NCBI RefSeq assembly: GCF_016894445.1
Contig: NZ_CP056775.1
Span: forward strand, 1,614,001 to 1,678,000
DNA from: Dyadobacter sandarakinus
Lineage (GTDB): Bacteria; Bacteroidota; Bacteroidia; Cytophagales; Spirosomataceae
Direction: 5' to 3'
Length of the DNA: 64,000 bases
A program made the translations under genes and the position numbers. Under the pieces are notes generated by a model, which was given only the letters and a program-made list of their open reading frames with translations, ran no database searches and was not told where the DNA came from. This document shows, one piece after another, positions 27,501 to 34,848 of this stretch. Within the stretch, counting starts at the first letter, position 1. Each line of letters starts with the position of its first letter.

Positions 27501-28098
27501 AGATGATCTTCACACCGGGATTTGCGGCTTTGTGGGCTTCCACCCTCCGCCAGATGATCGGGTGGCACCAGGCAGGATTGGCACCGGTGACCAGAAAGGT
27601 ATCGGCTGCCTCAATGTCGTCATAGCAAACGGGCACACAGTCTTCGCCGAGCGACATTTTATACCCCACCACCGCCGAGCTCATGCACAGGCGGGAATTG
27701 GTGTCGATGTTGTTGGTTCCGATGAAACCCTTGATGAGCTTGTTGATCAGGTAGTACTCTTCCGTCAGGCACTGCCCGGAAACATAAAAGGCTACCGAGT
27801 CGGGGCCGTATTTACGTATAAAGGTCTGGAAAACCCGGGCAACACGTTCCAGCGCCGTATCCCAGCTTACCTCCTGCATGGGTGCACCCCGGCTCAGGCG
27901 CATCTGCGGATGCAGCAGGCGGTCGGACTGGTCCATGACCGTGTAATGCAGGTTCATTCCCTTGGAGCAAAGCATGCCCTTGCTGGAAGGGTGCGTTTTG
28001 TCACCTTCAACGGTCAGTTCACCATTATTTCCGCGGCTGACCACAACGCCGCAGCCGACGCCGCAGTAGCAGCAGGTGGATTTGTGGGAGGTTTTCAA
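24583..28098 (-). CDS. Assimilatory nitrate reductase fused to NirB-like FAD oxidoreductase and [2Fe-2S] domain
   Basis: This 1171-residue three-part fusion has residues 1-~705 as a molybdopterin oxidoreductase of the NasA type. An N-terminal [4Fe-4S] site is formed by C9, C12, C16 and C44. The Mo-coordinating Cys lies in 'NSRLCMSSAVVGYK', and a C-terminal dinucleotide-binding domain includes 'TTGRIRDQWHTMTKTGR'. From ~707 a pyridine-nucleotide-disulfide oxidoreductase module begins ('EKIIVIGAGSAGLGF', second Rossmann 'AVIVGGGILGLELA'), as in NirB/NasB. Residues ~1114-1171 are a BFD-like [2Fe-2S] domain with 'CSC' and 'GAGTGCGSC'. Catalysis is NAD(P)H-dependent reduction of nitrate to nitrite in the cytoplasm, with all electron carriers in one chain. 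It is separated from the transporter gene by a tandem repeat. Confidence 0.92.
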   Translation of the reverse strand: MKTSHKSTCCYCGVGCGVVVSRGNNGELTVEGDKTHPSSKGMLCSKGMNLHYTVMDQSDRLLHPQMRLSRGAPMQEVSWDTALERVARVFQTFIRKYGPDSVAFYVSGQCLTEEYYLINKLIKGFIGTNNIDTNSRLCMSSAVVGYKMSLGEDCVPVCYDDIEAADTFLVTGANPAWCHPIIWRRVEAHKAANPGVKIICVDPRRTDTARSADLHLPLRPGTDIVLHHAVGRLLIENGHVDPSFIREHTDGFEAYRQKVMERSTEEAAAICGVELAALLQAAEWIGQARGFLSLWTMGLNQSVIGVDKNLSLINLHLITGQIGKPGSGPFSLTGQPNAMGGRETGGLASLLPGHREVSNAAHRQYMETFWNTPASIAPAPGLTATEMFAALAEDRLKAIWIINTNPMVSMPDMHAVEQAMTKARFVVVQDVSDRADTVRFADVVLPAAAWLEKEGTMTNAERRITHLPKVLDAPGNALPDAEIICRFAAKMGFENAFSYPHISAVYEEYVQCTAGTHIDVSGVSYSELDKQRSIQWPFPAGMKGEERSGTSRLFEDHLFYTKNQKAQLHAVADENASEPADADFPLVLTTGRIRDQWHTMTKTGRVARLNKHIPKPVLQINPQDARERGITDGRLVAVTGRRGQVTVHAQLTADVRPGLVFLPMHWGKMLESDALRTNNLTSSLVDPKSKEPDFKFTAVEVAVFEKPSEKIIVIGAGSAGLGFINAYRERNSRDEIHVFSKEIYPFYNRVLLPDYISGAQPWEQLVKLREDQFAGHGIIVHKGISIRHIDRKNKVVVDSDGHEHTYDKLILGMGSTAMMPKGVPPLPGIFNMRSRLDADALAPFLKQADPHAVIVGGGILGLELAAAFRQMQVRVSVVQRSGRLMERQLDPFASELLYRELLDRGIEVYFHDEVSTYTGSTALEGIILKSRRQIRCQVVVLAVGTVPAIGLAQEAGLACKRGVVVDDYLRTSDPDIYAAGEIAEWKGSMWGITLAAEQQAGVIATHLAGEVAEPFRGSISMNILKMEGLHLCSMGLTEAPAGDPSYEQIVFMDEAKRYYKKCIVHRDKLVGAILIGDKNEFAEFRELIGSGTELSEKRLQLLRSSAQADPMEGRLICSCNHVGEGNLEKAIAGGCRDFQALCGKTGAGTGCGSCRPEVRAVLEKALETTCV

Positions 28099-28121
28099 GG
28101 GCGGGATGATTTGGTAGTGAT

Positions 28122-28181
28122 GAGTTAGTGAGTTAGCGAGTTAGCGAGTTAGCGAGTTAGCGAGTTAGCGAGTTAGCGAGT
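28122..28181. repeat. 8-bp tandem repeat, about 7.5 copies
   Basis: The unit GAGTTAGC is repeated head to tail. The first copy (28122-28129) ends in T, six perfect copies follow (28130-28177), and a final half copy GAGT ends at 28181. The array fills most of the 89-bp gap between the transporter stop (28188) and the nitrate reductase start (28098). Both genes are on the minus strand, so it lies in their common transcript or in a promoter region. Confidence 0.95.
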
Positions 28182-28187
28182 GTTTTG

Positions 28188-29501
28188 TCAGGCTTTTAGG
28201 TGGATGGGGTTTAGCTCTGCGGGTTCGGGGATGCTGGCTGTTGTTTCGAAATTGACCAGCGCAACGATGGCGGCCACGCAGGCGATTGCAGCTCCGATGT
28301 ACATGAATGCCTCACTGTACGATATGGAAGATGATTTGAACAAAAAACCTGCAAGTACTGCACCTGCATTGCCTCCTGCTCCTACGATCCCGCTCACGGA
28401 CCCAATCGCCCTGCGGTTGATAAAGGGTACGATCGCATAGGTAGCGCCATTGGCCATTTTGAGGAACATGGCAAAGCCGAGCATCAGCAGTACGGCCATG
28501 GTCACGCTGCTGCTTTGTGCAAAAAGGGCCATACCAATTCCCTCCAGGGCCAGCAGCAATGCCAGCAACCTTCCTTTGCCCGCCATGCCGTAGCGGCTGC
28601 CCACCTTGTCTGCCATGATGCCGCCGACGGCCCGTGCAAAAATGTTCATAAAACCGAATGTCCCTGCCAGTATCCCGGCCGTAGCCAGTGACGTATGGTA
28701 ATGCTCCGAAAAGTAAAGCGCGGCTACATTGTCAAAGGTAATCTCAATGCCGAAACATGCCCCGTAAGCCAGGAACAACGCCCAGGTACGCGGATCCCTG
28801 GCGGCTGCCGCAAGGGTACCTTTTGCTTTTACAGCTTGGGGGTGAATGGCTTCCACTTCGTCGAGGTTGCCGGCCGGGGTATCTTTTGTAAAAAAATAAT
28901 ACACAAATGCAAAGACCAGGAGCAGCACACCCGGGATAACCATGGCCATACGCCATGCTGCACCCGGCATATAGCCAAGCCCTACAAACGCACCGAATAC
29001 GAGCGGCATGAGCATGTTGGTAACCCCGCCGCCCAGGTTGCCCCAGCCGCCGGCCACCGCATTGGCAGTACCCACGATCTTCTGATCGAACATCACCGAG
29101 GTGTGGAACTGCGTAATAACAAATGAGGCACCGATCACCCCGATCACCAGCCTGAATAGCAGGAACATCTCGTAAGATTGTACCAGCCCTACCGTCATCA
29201 CCGGAATGGAACAGATCCCCATCAAAGCGGCATAGGTACGGCGCGGGCCCCAGGTATCGCACAACTTCCCGATCAGGATGCGGGCCACTACCGTGGCTGC
29301 CACAGACGCGATCATGATATTGCCGATCTGCGTTTTGGTGAGTCCCAGGTCGGCCTTGACAACGGGCATGAGGGGCGCCAGCCCGAACCACCCGAAAAAA
29401 CACAGGAAAAAGGCCATCCAGGTAAGATGGAAGGTGCGCATTTGTACGCCTTTGAACGAAAGAATGGTCAGCTTTTCAAGCGGTTTTGCAACTGTTTTCA
29501 T
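28188..29501 (-). CDS. Nitrate/nitrite transporter, MFS (NarK/NasA type)
   Basis: This 437-residue inner-membrane protein has about 12 transmembrane helices. It is typical of the nitrate/nitrite porter family: 'FFLCFFGWFGLAPLMPVVKADLGLT', 'RLVIGVIGASFVITQFHTSVMF' and the glycine-rich nitrate signature 'NAVAGGWGNLGGGVTNMLMP'. The second half includes 'NIFARAVGGIMADK'. It imports nitrate and possibly exports nitrite. It sits between the porin gene (27 bp upstream) and the nitrate reductase fusion, clearly in the nitrate operon. The N-terminal cytoplasmic extension (~20 residues) is ordinary. Confidence 0.93.
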   Translation of the reverse strand: MKTVAKPLEKLTILSFKGVQMRTFHLTWMAFFLCFFGWFGLAPLMPVVKADLGLTKTQIGNIMIASVAATVVARILIGKLCDTWGPRRTYAALMGICSIPVMTVGLVQSYEMFLLFRLVIGVIGASFVITQFHTSVMFDQKIVGTANAVAGGWGNLGGGVTNMLMPLVFGAFVGLGYMPGAAWRMAMVIPGVLLLVFAFVYYFFTKDTPAGNLDEVEAIHPQAVKAKGTLAAAARDPRTWALFLAYGACFGIEITFDNVAALYFSEHYHTSLATAGILAGTFGFMNIFARAVGGIMADKVGSRYGMAGKGRLLALLLALEGIGMALFAQSSSVTMAVLLMLGFAMFLKMANGATYAIVPFINRRAIGSVSGIVGAGGNAGAVLAGFLFKSSSISYSEAFMYIGAAIACVAAIVALVNFETTASIPEPAELNPIHLKA

Positions 29502-29528
29502 GAGAATGGAATGACAGGTGAATGAAAT

Positions 29529-30881
29529 TTATTTCAGCAGATCAGGCTTGATGCTGATCATCAGGTATGTCCAGGCGGCCACTTTCCGGTAGTCACTCAC
29601 CCCTTTTACCTGGGCCAGTGTGGCGGTGGGCAGGAAGGTGCAGTAACCGCCCTGGAAGGTGATGGTTTTGGTCATAGTATAGTTAAGGATCACGTCCAGC
29701 TCGTTGCCCAGTACAGCCCGGAGCTTTTGGTCCTGAGCATTACGCACCTCACTGGCACTTGCAAAATGGTGGATATCAGCCTGCATACTAAGCTTGCTGT
29801 CAACCTTAATTGTGCTGCTTACATACCAGTCGGCCAGGCCGCCCCTACCAAATCCGGAGCCCGCATAGAAGTAGTCCATCTGCCCCCAAAACTTATGCGG
29901 AGTTCCATAAAGGGGATCAAAAGAATGATTTTGTGGAGCACCCGGCTGGGTACCCGAGGTAAAATCAAAACCTGGTCCGATGGTCCATGTCCGGCTTGGA
30001 TTGTAGCTGCCGCGCACGGAGTACAGCCAGGCATCGAGCCGTCGGCCATCCTTGTCGCAGCCGGTCTGGTAAAATGCATTGGCGGTCAGATTCCAGTGCT
30101 GTCCGAAGCTGGTTTGCAGGTAAGGTCCGAGTGTGATGCGCTTCCAGGTACCGGCATGCAGGAATTTGTTTCCCGTACTATCACGCCCGTACCTTTGAAA
30201 ATCATCTTTAACCGTCAGGAAGGAAAGGGTTCCATGCCTTATCCTGCGTGCGAGATACAGGAACTGCAGCGACTTGTACATGGTACCGATACCATTGGAG
30301 CCCGCCGGGTAACCTGCCGGCACACCATCATACAATGTGCCGGAACGAAGCTCACGGTTCTGGTTATACGCTGCGCCCAGGTGCATGGTAAAGTCCCTGC
30401 CGGTATATTTCAGAACAGCAGCGTCATGGCGGCGTGCCTGCTGCAGCCAGTCGAGGTTGCCGAGCACCCGGCTGTCGTCGTAGAGGAGTTCCTGCCGGCC
30501 GATTTTCAGCGTCAGCATTTGACCCGTCCTGATTTTAGCCGTGTCCAGCAGCCCGATCTCGGCCCAGGCTTCGTGCAGCATCAGGCCATTGAGGGCCGGG
30601 CTGGTGATCCGGTTGTTGGTGGATGCATCCTGACCCCATACACGCACGTCCTGCAGGGTGGCAAACAGTTGCAGGCGCTCGGCCTTGTAGCCTGCATGAA
30701 GACGCGTACGCTGGGAGGTAAAAAAAGCGACTTTTTCGTTCCGCGATAAGGGACTGCCCTGACCGTACAGCAGTTCGGTGCGTGTGCGGAGCTGGGCCGA
30801 AAGACTGAACTGGGCACTGGCAGGCACACCGGAGGCCACAGCCACCAGGCCTGCCCAAAGCAGGTAAAAGTATCTTTTCAT
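29529..30881 (-). CDS. Outer-membrane beta-barrel porin (alginate-export-like), nitrate cluster
   Basis: This 450-residue protein has a Sec signal peptide (MKRYFYLLWAGLVAVASGVP, cleaved after 'ASA'). The mature part is made of alternating amphipathic strands throughout, with 'RTRTELLYGQGSPLSRNEKVAFFTSQRTRLHAGYKAE' near the N-terminus, as in the alginate_exp (AlgE-like) porin family, and it ends 'YLMISIKPDLLK'. In Bacteroidota such porins often accompany nitrate or nitrite genes. The genes on either side (siroheme methyltransferase and NarK) suggest it lets nitrate or nitrite cross the outer membrane. That role is inferred; the barrel call is firm. Confidence 0.82.
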   Translation of the reverse strand: MKRYFYLLWAGLVAVASGVPASAQFSLSAQLRTRTELLYGQGSPLSRNEKVAFFTSQRTRLHAGYKAERLQLFATLQDVRVWGQDASTNNRITSPALNGLMLHEAWAEIGLLDTAKIRTGQMLTLKIGRQELLYDDSRVLGNLDWLQQARRHDAAVLKYTGRDFTMHLGAAYNQNRELRSGTLYDGVPAGYPAGSNGIGTMYKSLQFLYLARRIRHGTLSFLTVKDDFQRYGRDSTGNKFLHAGTWKRITLGPYLQTSFGQHWNLTANAFYQTGCDKDGRRLDAWLYSVRGSYNPSRTWTIGPGFDFTSGTQPGAPQNHSFDPLYGTPHKFWGQMDYFYAGSGFGRGGLADWYVSSTIKVDSKLSMQADIHHFASASEVRNAQDQKLRAVLGNELDVILNYTMTKTITFQGGYCTFLPTATLAQVKGVSDYRKVAAWTYLMISIKPDLLK

Positions 30882-30902
30882 ATCCGGGGATGGAAGTACG
30901 GT

Positions 30903-31658
30903 TCAGACGAGCTGCATGCTTTGCAGATATTCAAGTGCGTATGAGGGATGCAGGGCCACTACCTCGCCGATGATGAGGATTGCCGGCGTGGCGATCTGTT
31001 TTTCGCGCACAAGCTGCGGCATCTCCCAAACCTGGCCGAGCACACTGCGTTCATCCGGCCGGGTACCATTCTGGATCACGGCCATCGGCAGGTGAGCACG
31101 GCCAAACTGCCGGTATAATCCGCAGATTTCGTCCAGCTTGCCCAAACCCATCAGCACGATCACCGTAGCCCGCGACTGGGCTGCAAGCTGCATGTCTTCT
31201 GAGAGCTCGCCGGTTTGGGTCGTTGCCGTGATCACCCAGAAACTTTCGCTCACGCCCCGGCTTGTCACGGGTATCTGCAGGCTGCCGGGTACCGCAATGC
31301 AGCTGGACACTCCGGGTACTACTTCGCAGGAAATGTCCTGGTCGCGTGCGTGCCGGATCTCCTCGAATCCCCGTCCAAATACAAAAGGGTCGCCGCCTTT
31401 GAGACGTACCACGTGGCCGCGCTTCCGGGCAAGCCGCACGATCAGCCCATTGATTTCGTCCTGTGAGAAAGAAGCCTGTCCCGCTTTTTTGCCTACGTAA
31501 ATCTTCAAGGCTTGTGCCGGGGCAAAGTCCAGGAGCCCGGCATTGGCGAGCTCATCGTACAGTACAACATCAGCCTGCTGCAAGGCGCGGATACCTTTGA
31601 GCGTGATCAGCTCTGCATCCCCCGGGCCTGCCCCGATCAGTGTAAGTTTCGGCTCCAT
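30903..31658 (-). CDS. cobA: Uroporphyrinogen-III C-methyltransferase
   Basis: This 251-residue SAM-dependent methyltransferase (SUMT) forms precorrin-2, the first committed step to siroheme. Signatures are 'LIGAGPGDAELITLKGIRALQQADVVLYD' at the N-terminus, 'RLKGGDPFVFGRGFEEI' and 'EVVPGVSSCIAVPGSLQIP'. It lacks the CysG dehydrogenase/chelatase part, which must be encoded elsewhere. It is the first gene of the minus-strand nitrate operon and would provide siroheme for the nitrite reductase encoded divergently at 31936. Confidence 0.92.
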   Translation of the reverse strand: MEPKLTLIGAGPGDAELITLKGIRALQQADVVLYDELANAGLLDFAPAQALKIYVGKKAGQASFSQDEINGLIVRLARKRGHVVRLKGGDPFVFGRGFEEIRHARDQDISCEVVPGVSSCIAVPGSLQIPVTSRGVSESFWVITATTQTGELSEDMQLAAQSRATVIVLMGLGKLDEICGLYRQFGRAHLPMAVIQNGTRPDERSVLGQVWEMPQLVREKQIATPAILIIGEVVALHPSYALEYLQSMQLV

Positions 31659-31935
31659 CCTGTTTCCTTTAATAGAAGTGAATATTAGAATTACACTATG
31701 TATAGTACATTAACACTATACCTGTTAACTGCTCAAAATTAAGACTGACATTTTACAAAACAAGGCATTCGCCAAAATTTATATTATTAAATGACTACTT
31801 GTACAAATATAAAATTAGGAAAATGACTTATTGCCATTTACATTTGACTACTCCCAGTAGGCGGTTTTCTATACTTTTATGGGAAAAGTTAAATTTGAAA
31901 GTTAATATTTCACAAACTTATAGTTATTATTTACT
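31659..31935. promoter_or_regulatory. Divergent control region of the nitrate and nitrite operons
   Basis: This AT-rich 277-bp region lies between cobA (minus) and nirB (plus). It contains no frame of note. It should carry both promoters, although I could not fix a Bacteroidota -33/-7 pair with confidence. The cobA-proximal end holds several overlapping symmetric sequences, listed separately. No rho-independent hairpin is visible. Confidence 0.6.
31693..31728. promoter_or_regulatory. Overlapping inverted and direct repeats, candidate operator
   Basis: Three symmetric elements overlap here. ACTAT-GT-ATAGT (31695-31706) is a near-perfect palindrome. GTATAGT-N8-ACTATAC (31700-31721) is a perfect inverted repeat. 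TTAACA-N7-TGTTAA (31710-31728) is another. ACACTAT also occurs as direct repeats at 31693 and 31713, 20 bp apart, which is close to two helical turns. This suggests binding of a dimeric regulator ahead of the nitrate operon. Which regulator binds is unknown; the NarL-like regulator encoded at 36292 is one candidate. Confidence 0.45.
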
Positions 31936-34452
31936 ATGAAAGAGCTATCAACTACCCGGATTGTCGTTGCAGGCAATGGTATGGTAGGCTACAAATTTTG
32001 TGAGAAGCTACTGGCAAAGTCCAGGTTTGAGGGGCAATTCTCAATTACAGTTTTCGGAGAAGAGCCGCGTGCAGCTTACGACAGGGTACATTTAAGTGAA
32101 TTCTTTGCCGGAAAACAGGCGGACGAACTTGCCCTTGCCACCCCTCACTGGTACGCGCAAAACGGGATCACACTGTACCTCTCCGATCCTGTTACGGATA
32201 TCGACCGGGCGCAGAAAACCGTGCGTTCCCATCATGGGATAGTAGTGGAATATGACTACCTGATCCTGGCTACTGGCTCAGGCGCCTTTGTACCGGCCGT
32301 GCCGGGTGTGGAGAAAGAAGGCGTGTTTGTGTACCGCACGATTGAGGACCTGGAACTGATCCGCAACCATGCCCAGAAATCGCGCAAAGGAGCAGTGCTG
32401 GGCGGCGGATTGCTCGGACTGGAAGCCGCCAAGGCACTCCTGGACCTCGGCCTGGATGAGGCGCATGTGGTGGAGTTTGCACCCAGGCTGATGCCCCGGC
32501 AGATTGACGAAGCCGGCTCGCGCATGCTCCAAAGCCAGCTCGAAGGCCTGGGATTGCAGATCCATTTATCAAAAAACACCCAGTCCATTGAGGGAAGCGA
32601 TACCATAGAGGCCATGCTGTTTGCAGATGGCTCCCGCCTGGACGTGGACCTGCTGATCATTTCAGCGGGCATCAGGCCGCGGGACGAGCTGGCCAGGATC
32701 GCAGGGCTTGAAACGCACCCGAGAGGCGGTATTGTGGTGAATAACCAGCTGGAAACTTCCGACCCGTCCATTTTTGCGATCGGGGAATGTGCACTGGCCC
32801 ACCACATGATCTACGGTCTTATTGCACCCGGCTATGAAATGGCCGACGCTGTGGCGACGCGGCTGACAGGAGGCGAAAAGGAGTTTTTACCCTACGACAT
32901 GTCCACCAAGCTGAAACTGATCGGTACCGATGTGGCGAGCTTCGGGGAGGCTTTTGCCGAAGAACCCGCCTGCACGACGGTACGGTACGAGAACAAGGCC
33001 AAAGGCATTTACAAGCGCATCAACATCAGTAATGATGGCAAAACGCTGCTCGGGGGAATACTGGTCGGGGATGCATCGCAGTATAACATGCTCCTGCAAA
33101 CCTGTAAAAACAAGACGGTGTTGCCGCCCGATGCAGAAGACCTGATCCTGGGCTCGCGGGGCGGGGAAGAGCCGGGCGCCGGTGTCATGAGCCTTCCCGA
33201 TGAGGCACTGATATGCTCGTGCGAGGCGGTAACCAAAGGGATGCTGTGCCAGGAAGTCGGTGCCGGAGGGCATCATACGATCGATGCCGTCAAAAAATCG
33301 TGCGGGGCCGGCACAGGCTGCGGCGGATGTGTACCGATGGTCAAAGACCTGATCGCCGGCGTCATGAAGCAGCAGGGCATGTACGTCAGGAATGTGGTAT
33401 GCGAACATTTCGACCTTTCCAGGCAGGAATTGCTGGACCTGATCAAAATGAACGGACTGAAAACCTATGGTGCGGTGCTCGATACCTTCGGGCGCGGCGA
33501 TGGGTGCGAAGTGTGCAAGCCGCTGATAGGCTCACTCCTGGCCAGCCTCTGGAACGAGAGCATCCTGCAAAGCGACCGGGCAACCATCCAGGACTCCAAC
33601 GACCGCTACCTGGCCAATATTCAGAAAGGGGGCACCTACTCGGTGGTGCCGCGCATTCCGGGAGGCGAGATCACCCCCGCGCGGCTGGTGGTGATCGGGC
33701 AGGTTGCGGAGAAATACGGTCTTTATACCAAAATTACCGGCGGACAGCGGATCGATATGTTCGGAGCACACGTGGGTGACCTGCCGTTGATCTGGGAAGA
33801 GCTGATTGCGGCCGGCTTTGAGAGCGGACACGCTTACGGAAAGTCATTGCGAACTGTGAAAAGCTGCGTAGGTTCCACCTGGTGCCGGTTTGGGGTGCAG
33901 GACGCGGTGACATTCGCCATTGAAATTGAAAACCGGTACAAAGGTCTGCGCTCGCCGCACAAGCTGAAATCGGCGGTATCGGGCTGCATTCGTGAATGTG
34001 CCGAAGCCCAGAGCAAGGATTTCGGGATCATCGCGACCGAAAAGGGATGGAACCTGTACGTATGCGGGAATGGTGGCTCCAAGCCCCAGCATGCCCAGCT
34101 GCTTGCCACAGACCTGGACCGGGCTACCTGCGTGCGGCTTATCGACCGCTTTCTCATGTTTTATATTAAAACGGCCGACCCGCTGACCCGCACCGCTACC
34201 TGGCTCAACAAAATGGAGGGCGGGATCAGCTACCTGCGGGCGGTAGTGATGGATGATGTACTCGGCATTGGCGAAGAGCTCGAAAGAGAAATGGAGCAGC
34301 TGATTGAGGTATACCAGTGCGAATGGAAAGAAGTAGTAGAAAATCCCGAGCTGCGCCGGCGTTTCAGCCATTTTGTAAACACCCCTGCCAAAGACCCGTC
34401 CGTAAACTTTGATACCATGCGGGAGCAGAAAAAAGCCCGGGAGTGGGTCTGA
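31936..34452 (+). CDS. nirB: Nitrite reductase [NAD(P)H] large subunit
   Basis: This 838-residue protein is close to the usual length of NirB (E. coli about 847). In order it contains a FAD/NAD(P)H oxidoreductase module (residues 1-~400, 'RIVVAGNGMVGYKFCEKLL', 'GAVLGGGLLGLEAAKALLDLG'), a BFD-like [2Fe-2S] domain ('CSCEAVTKGML', 'CGAGTGCGGC'), and the two nitrite/sulfite reductase repeats with the siroheme-[4Fe-4S] ligands in CVGSTWC (CX5C) and CIRECAEAQ (CX3C). It reduces nitrite to ammonium in six electrons in the cytoplasm. nirD follows 49 bp downstream, then a two-component system. The divergent nitrate operon shares its control region. Confidence 0.96.
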   Translation: MKELSTTRIVVAGNGMVGYKFCEKLLAKSRFEGQFSITVFGEEPRAAYDRVHLSEFFAGKQADELALATPHWYAQNGITLYLSDPVTDIDRAQKTVRSHHGIVVEYDYLILATGSGAFVPAVPGVEKEGVFVYRTIEDLELIRNHAQKSRKGAVLGGGLLGLEAAKALLDLGLDEAHVVEFAPRLMPRQIDEAGSRMLQSQLEGLGLQIHLSKNTQSIEGSDTIEAMLFADGSRLDVDLLIISAGIRPRDELARIAGLETHPRGGIVVNNQLETSDPSIFAIGECALAHHMIYGLIAPGYEMADAVATRLTGGEKEFLPYDMSTKLKLIGTDVASFGEAFAEEPACTTVRYENKAKGIYKRINISNDGKTLLGGILVGDASQYNMLLQTCKNKTVLPPDAEDLILGSRGGEEPGAGVMSLPDEALICSCEAVTKGMLCQEVGAGGHHTIDAVKKSCGAGTGCGGCVPMVKDLIAGVMKQQGMYVRNVVCEHFDLSRQELLDLIKMNGLKTYGAVLDTFGRGDGCEVCKPLIGSLLASLWNESILQSDRATIQDSNDRYLANIQKGGTYSVVPRIPGGEITPARLVVIGQVAEKYGLYTKITGGQRIDMFGAHVGDLPLIWEELIAAGFESGHAYGKSLRTVKSCVGSTWCRFGVQDAVTFAIEIENRYKGLRSPHKLKSAVSGCIRECAEAQSKDFGIIATEKGWNLYVCGNGGSKPQHAQLLATDLDRATCVRLIDRFLMFYIKTADPLTRTATWLNKMEGGISYLRAVVMDDVLGIGEELEREMEQLIEVYQCEWKEVVENPELRRRFSHFVNTPAKDPSVNFDTMREQKKAREWV

Positions 34453-34501
34453 GCTGCCGAAAAGAATGATGTACCGTTTTTACAAAAACAAAAAACTAAC
34501 C

Positions 34502-34843
34502 ATGATCACAGAAACCGAAGTAACCTGGCACGTGGCCTGCCAGGTATCCGACATTCCCGAAGACGGGGGCGCATGTGCGCTGATCGAGGGACGGCAGATC
34601 GCAATTTTCAACTTTGCGCGCCGGGGCGAATGGTATGCAACCGATAATGAATGTCCGCACCGCAGGCAAATGGCCGTTTCCAGGGGCATGATCGGCAGCC
34701 AGGGTGATGAGCCCAAGGTAGCTTGTCCTTTTCATAAAAAAACATTTTCATTGCGGAGCGGGCAGTGCCTTACCGGCGATGATTATAAAATTGATACATT
34801 TCCGGTGATGGTAAAGGAAAACCTCGTATACATCGGATTATGA
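34502..34843 (+). CDS. nirD: Nitrite reductase [NAD(P)H] small subunit, Rieske-type
   Basis: This 113-residue protein has a Rieske-like fold. Both ligand boxes are present: CPHR ('ECPHRRQMAVSRG') and CPFH ('VACPFHKKTFSLRSG'). The first box reads C-P-H, so unlike E. coli NirD, which lacks a cluster, this one may bind [2Fe-2S]. The frame begins at 34409 inside nirB, but MITETEVTWHVAC at 34502 fits the family N-terminus. It lies between nirB and the histidine kinase gene, which starts only 5 bp after its stop. Confidence 0.92.
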   Translation: MITETEVTWHVACQVSDIPEDGGACALIEGRQIAIFNFARRGEWYATDNECPHRRQMAVSRGMIGSQGDEPKVACPFHKKTFSLRSGQCLTGDDYKIDTFPVMVKENLVYIGL

Positions 34844-34848
34844 CCTAA

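Noticed and set aside
28122..28181. Tandem array considered as a CRISPR
   Set aside because: Unit is 8 bp with no spacers, so it is a simple tandem repeat and not a repeat-spacer array.
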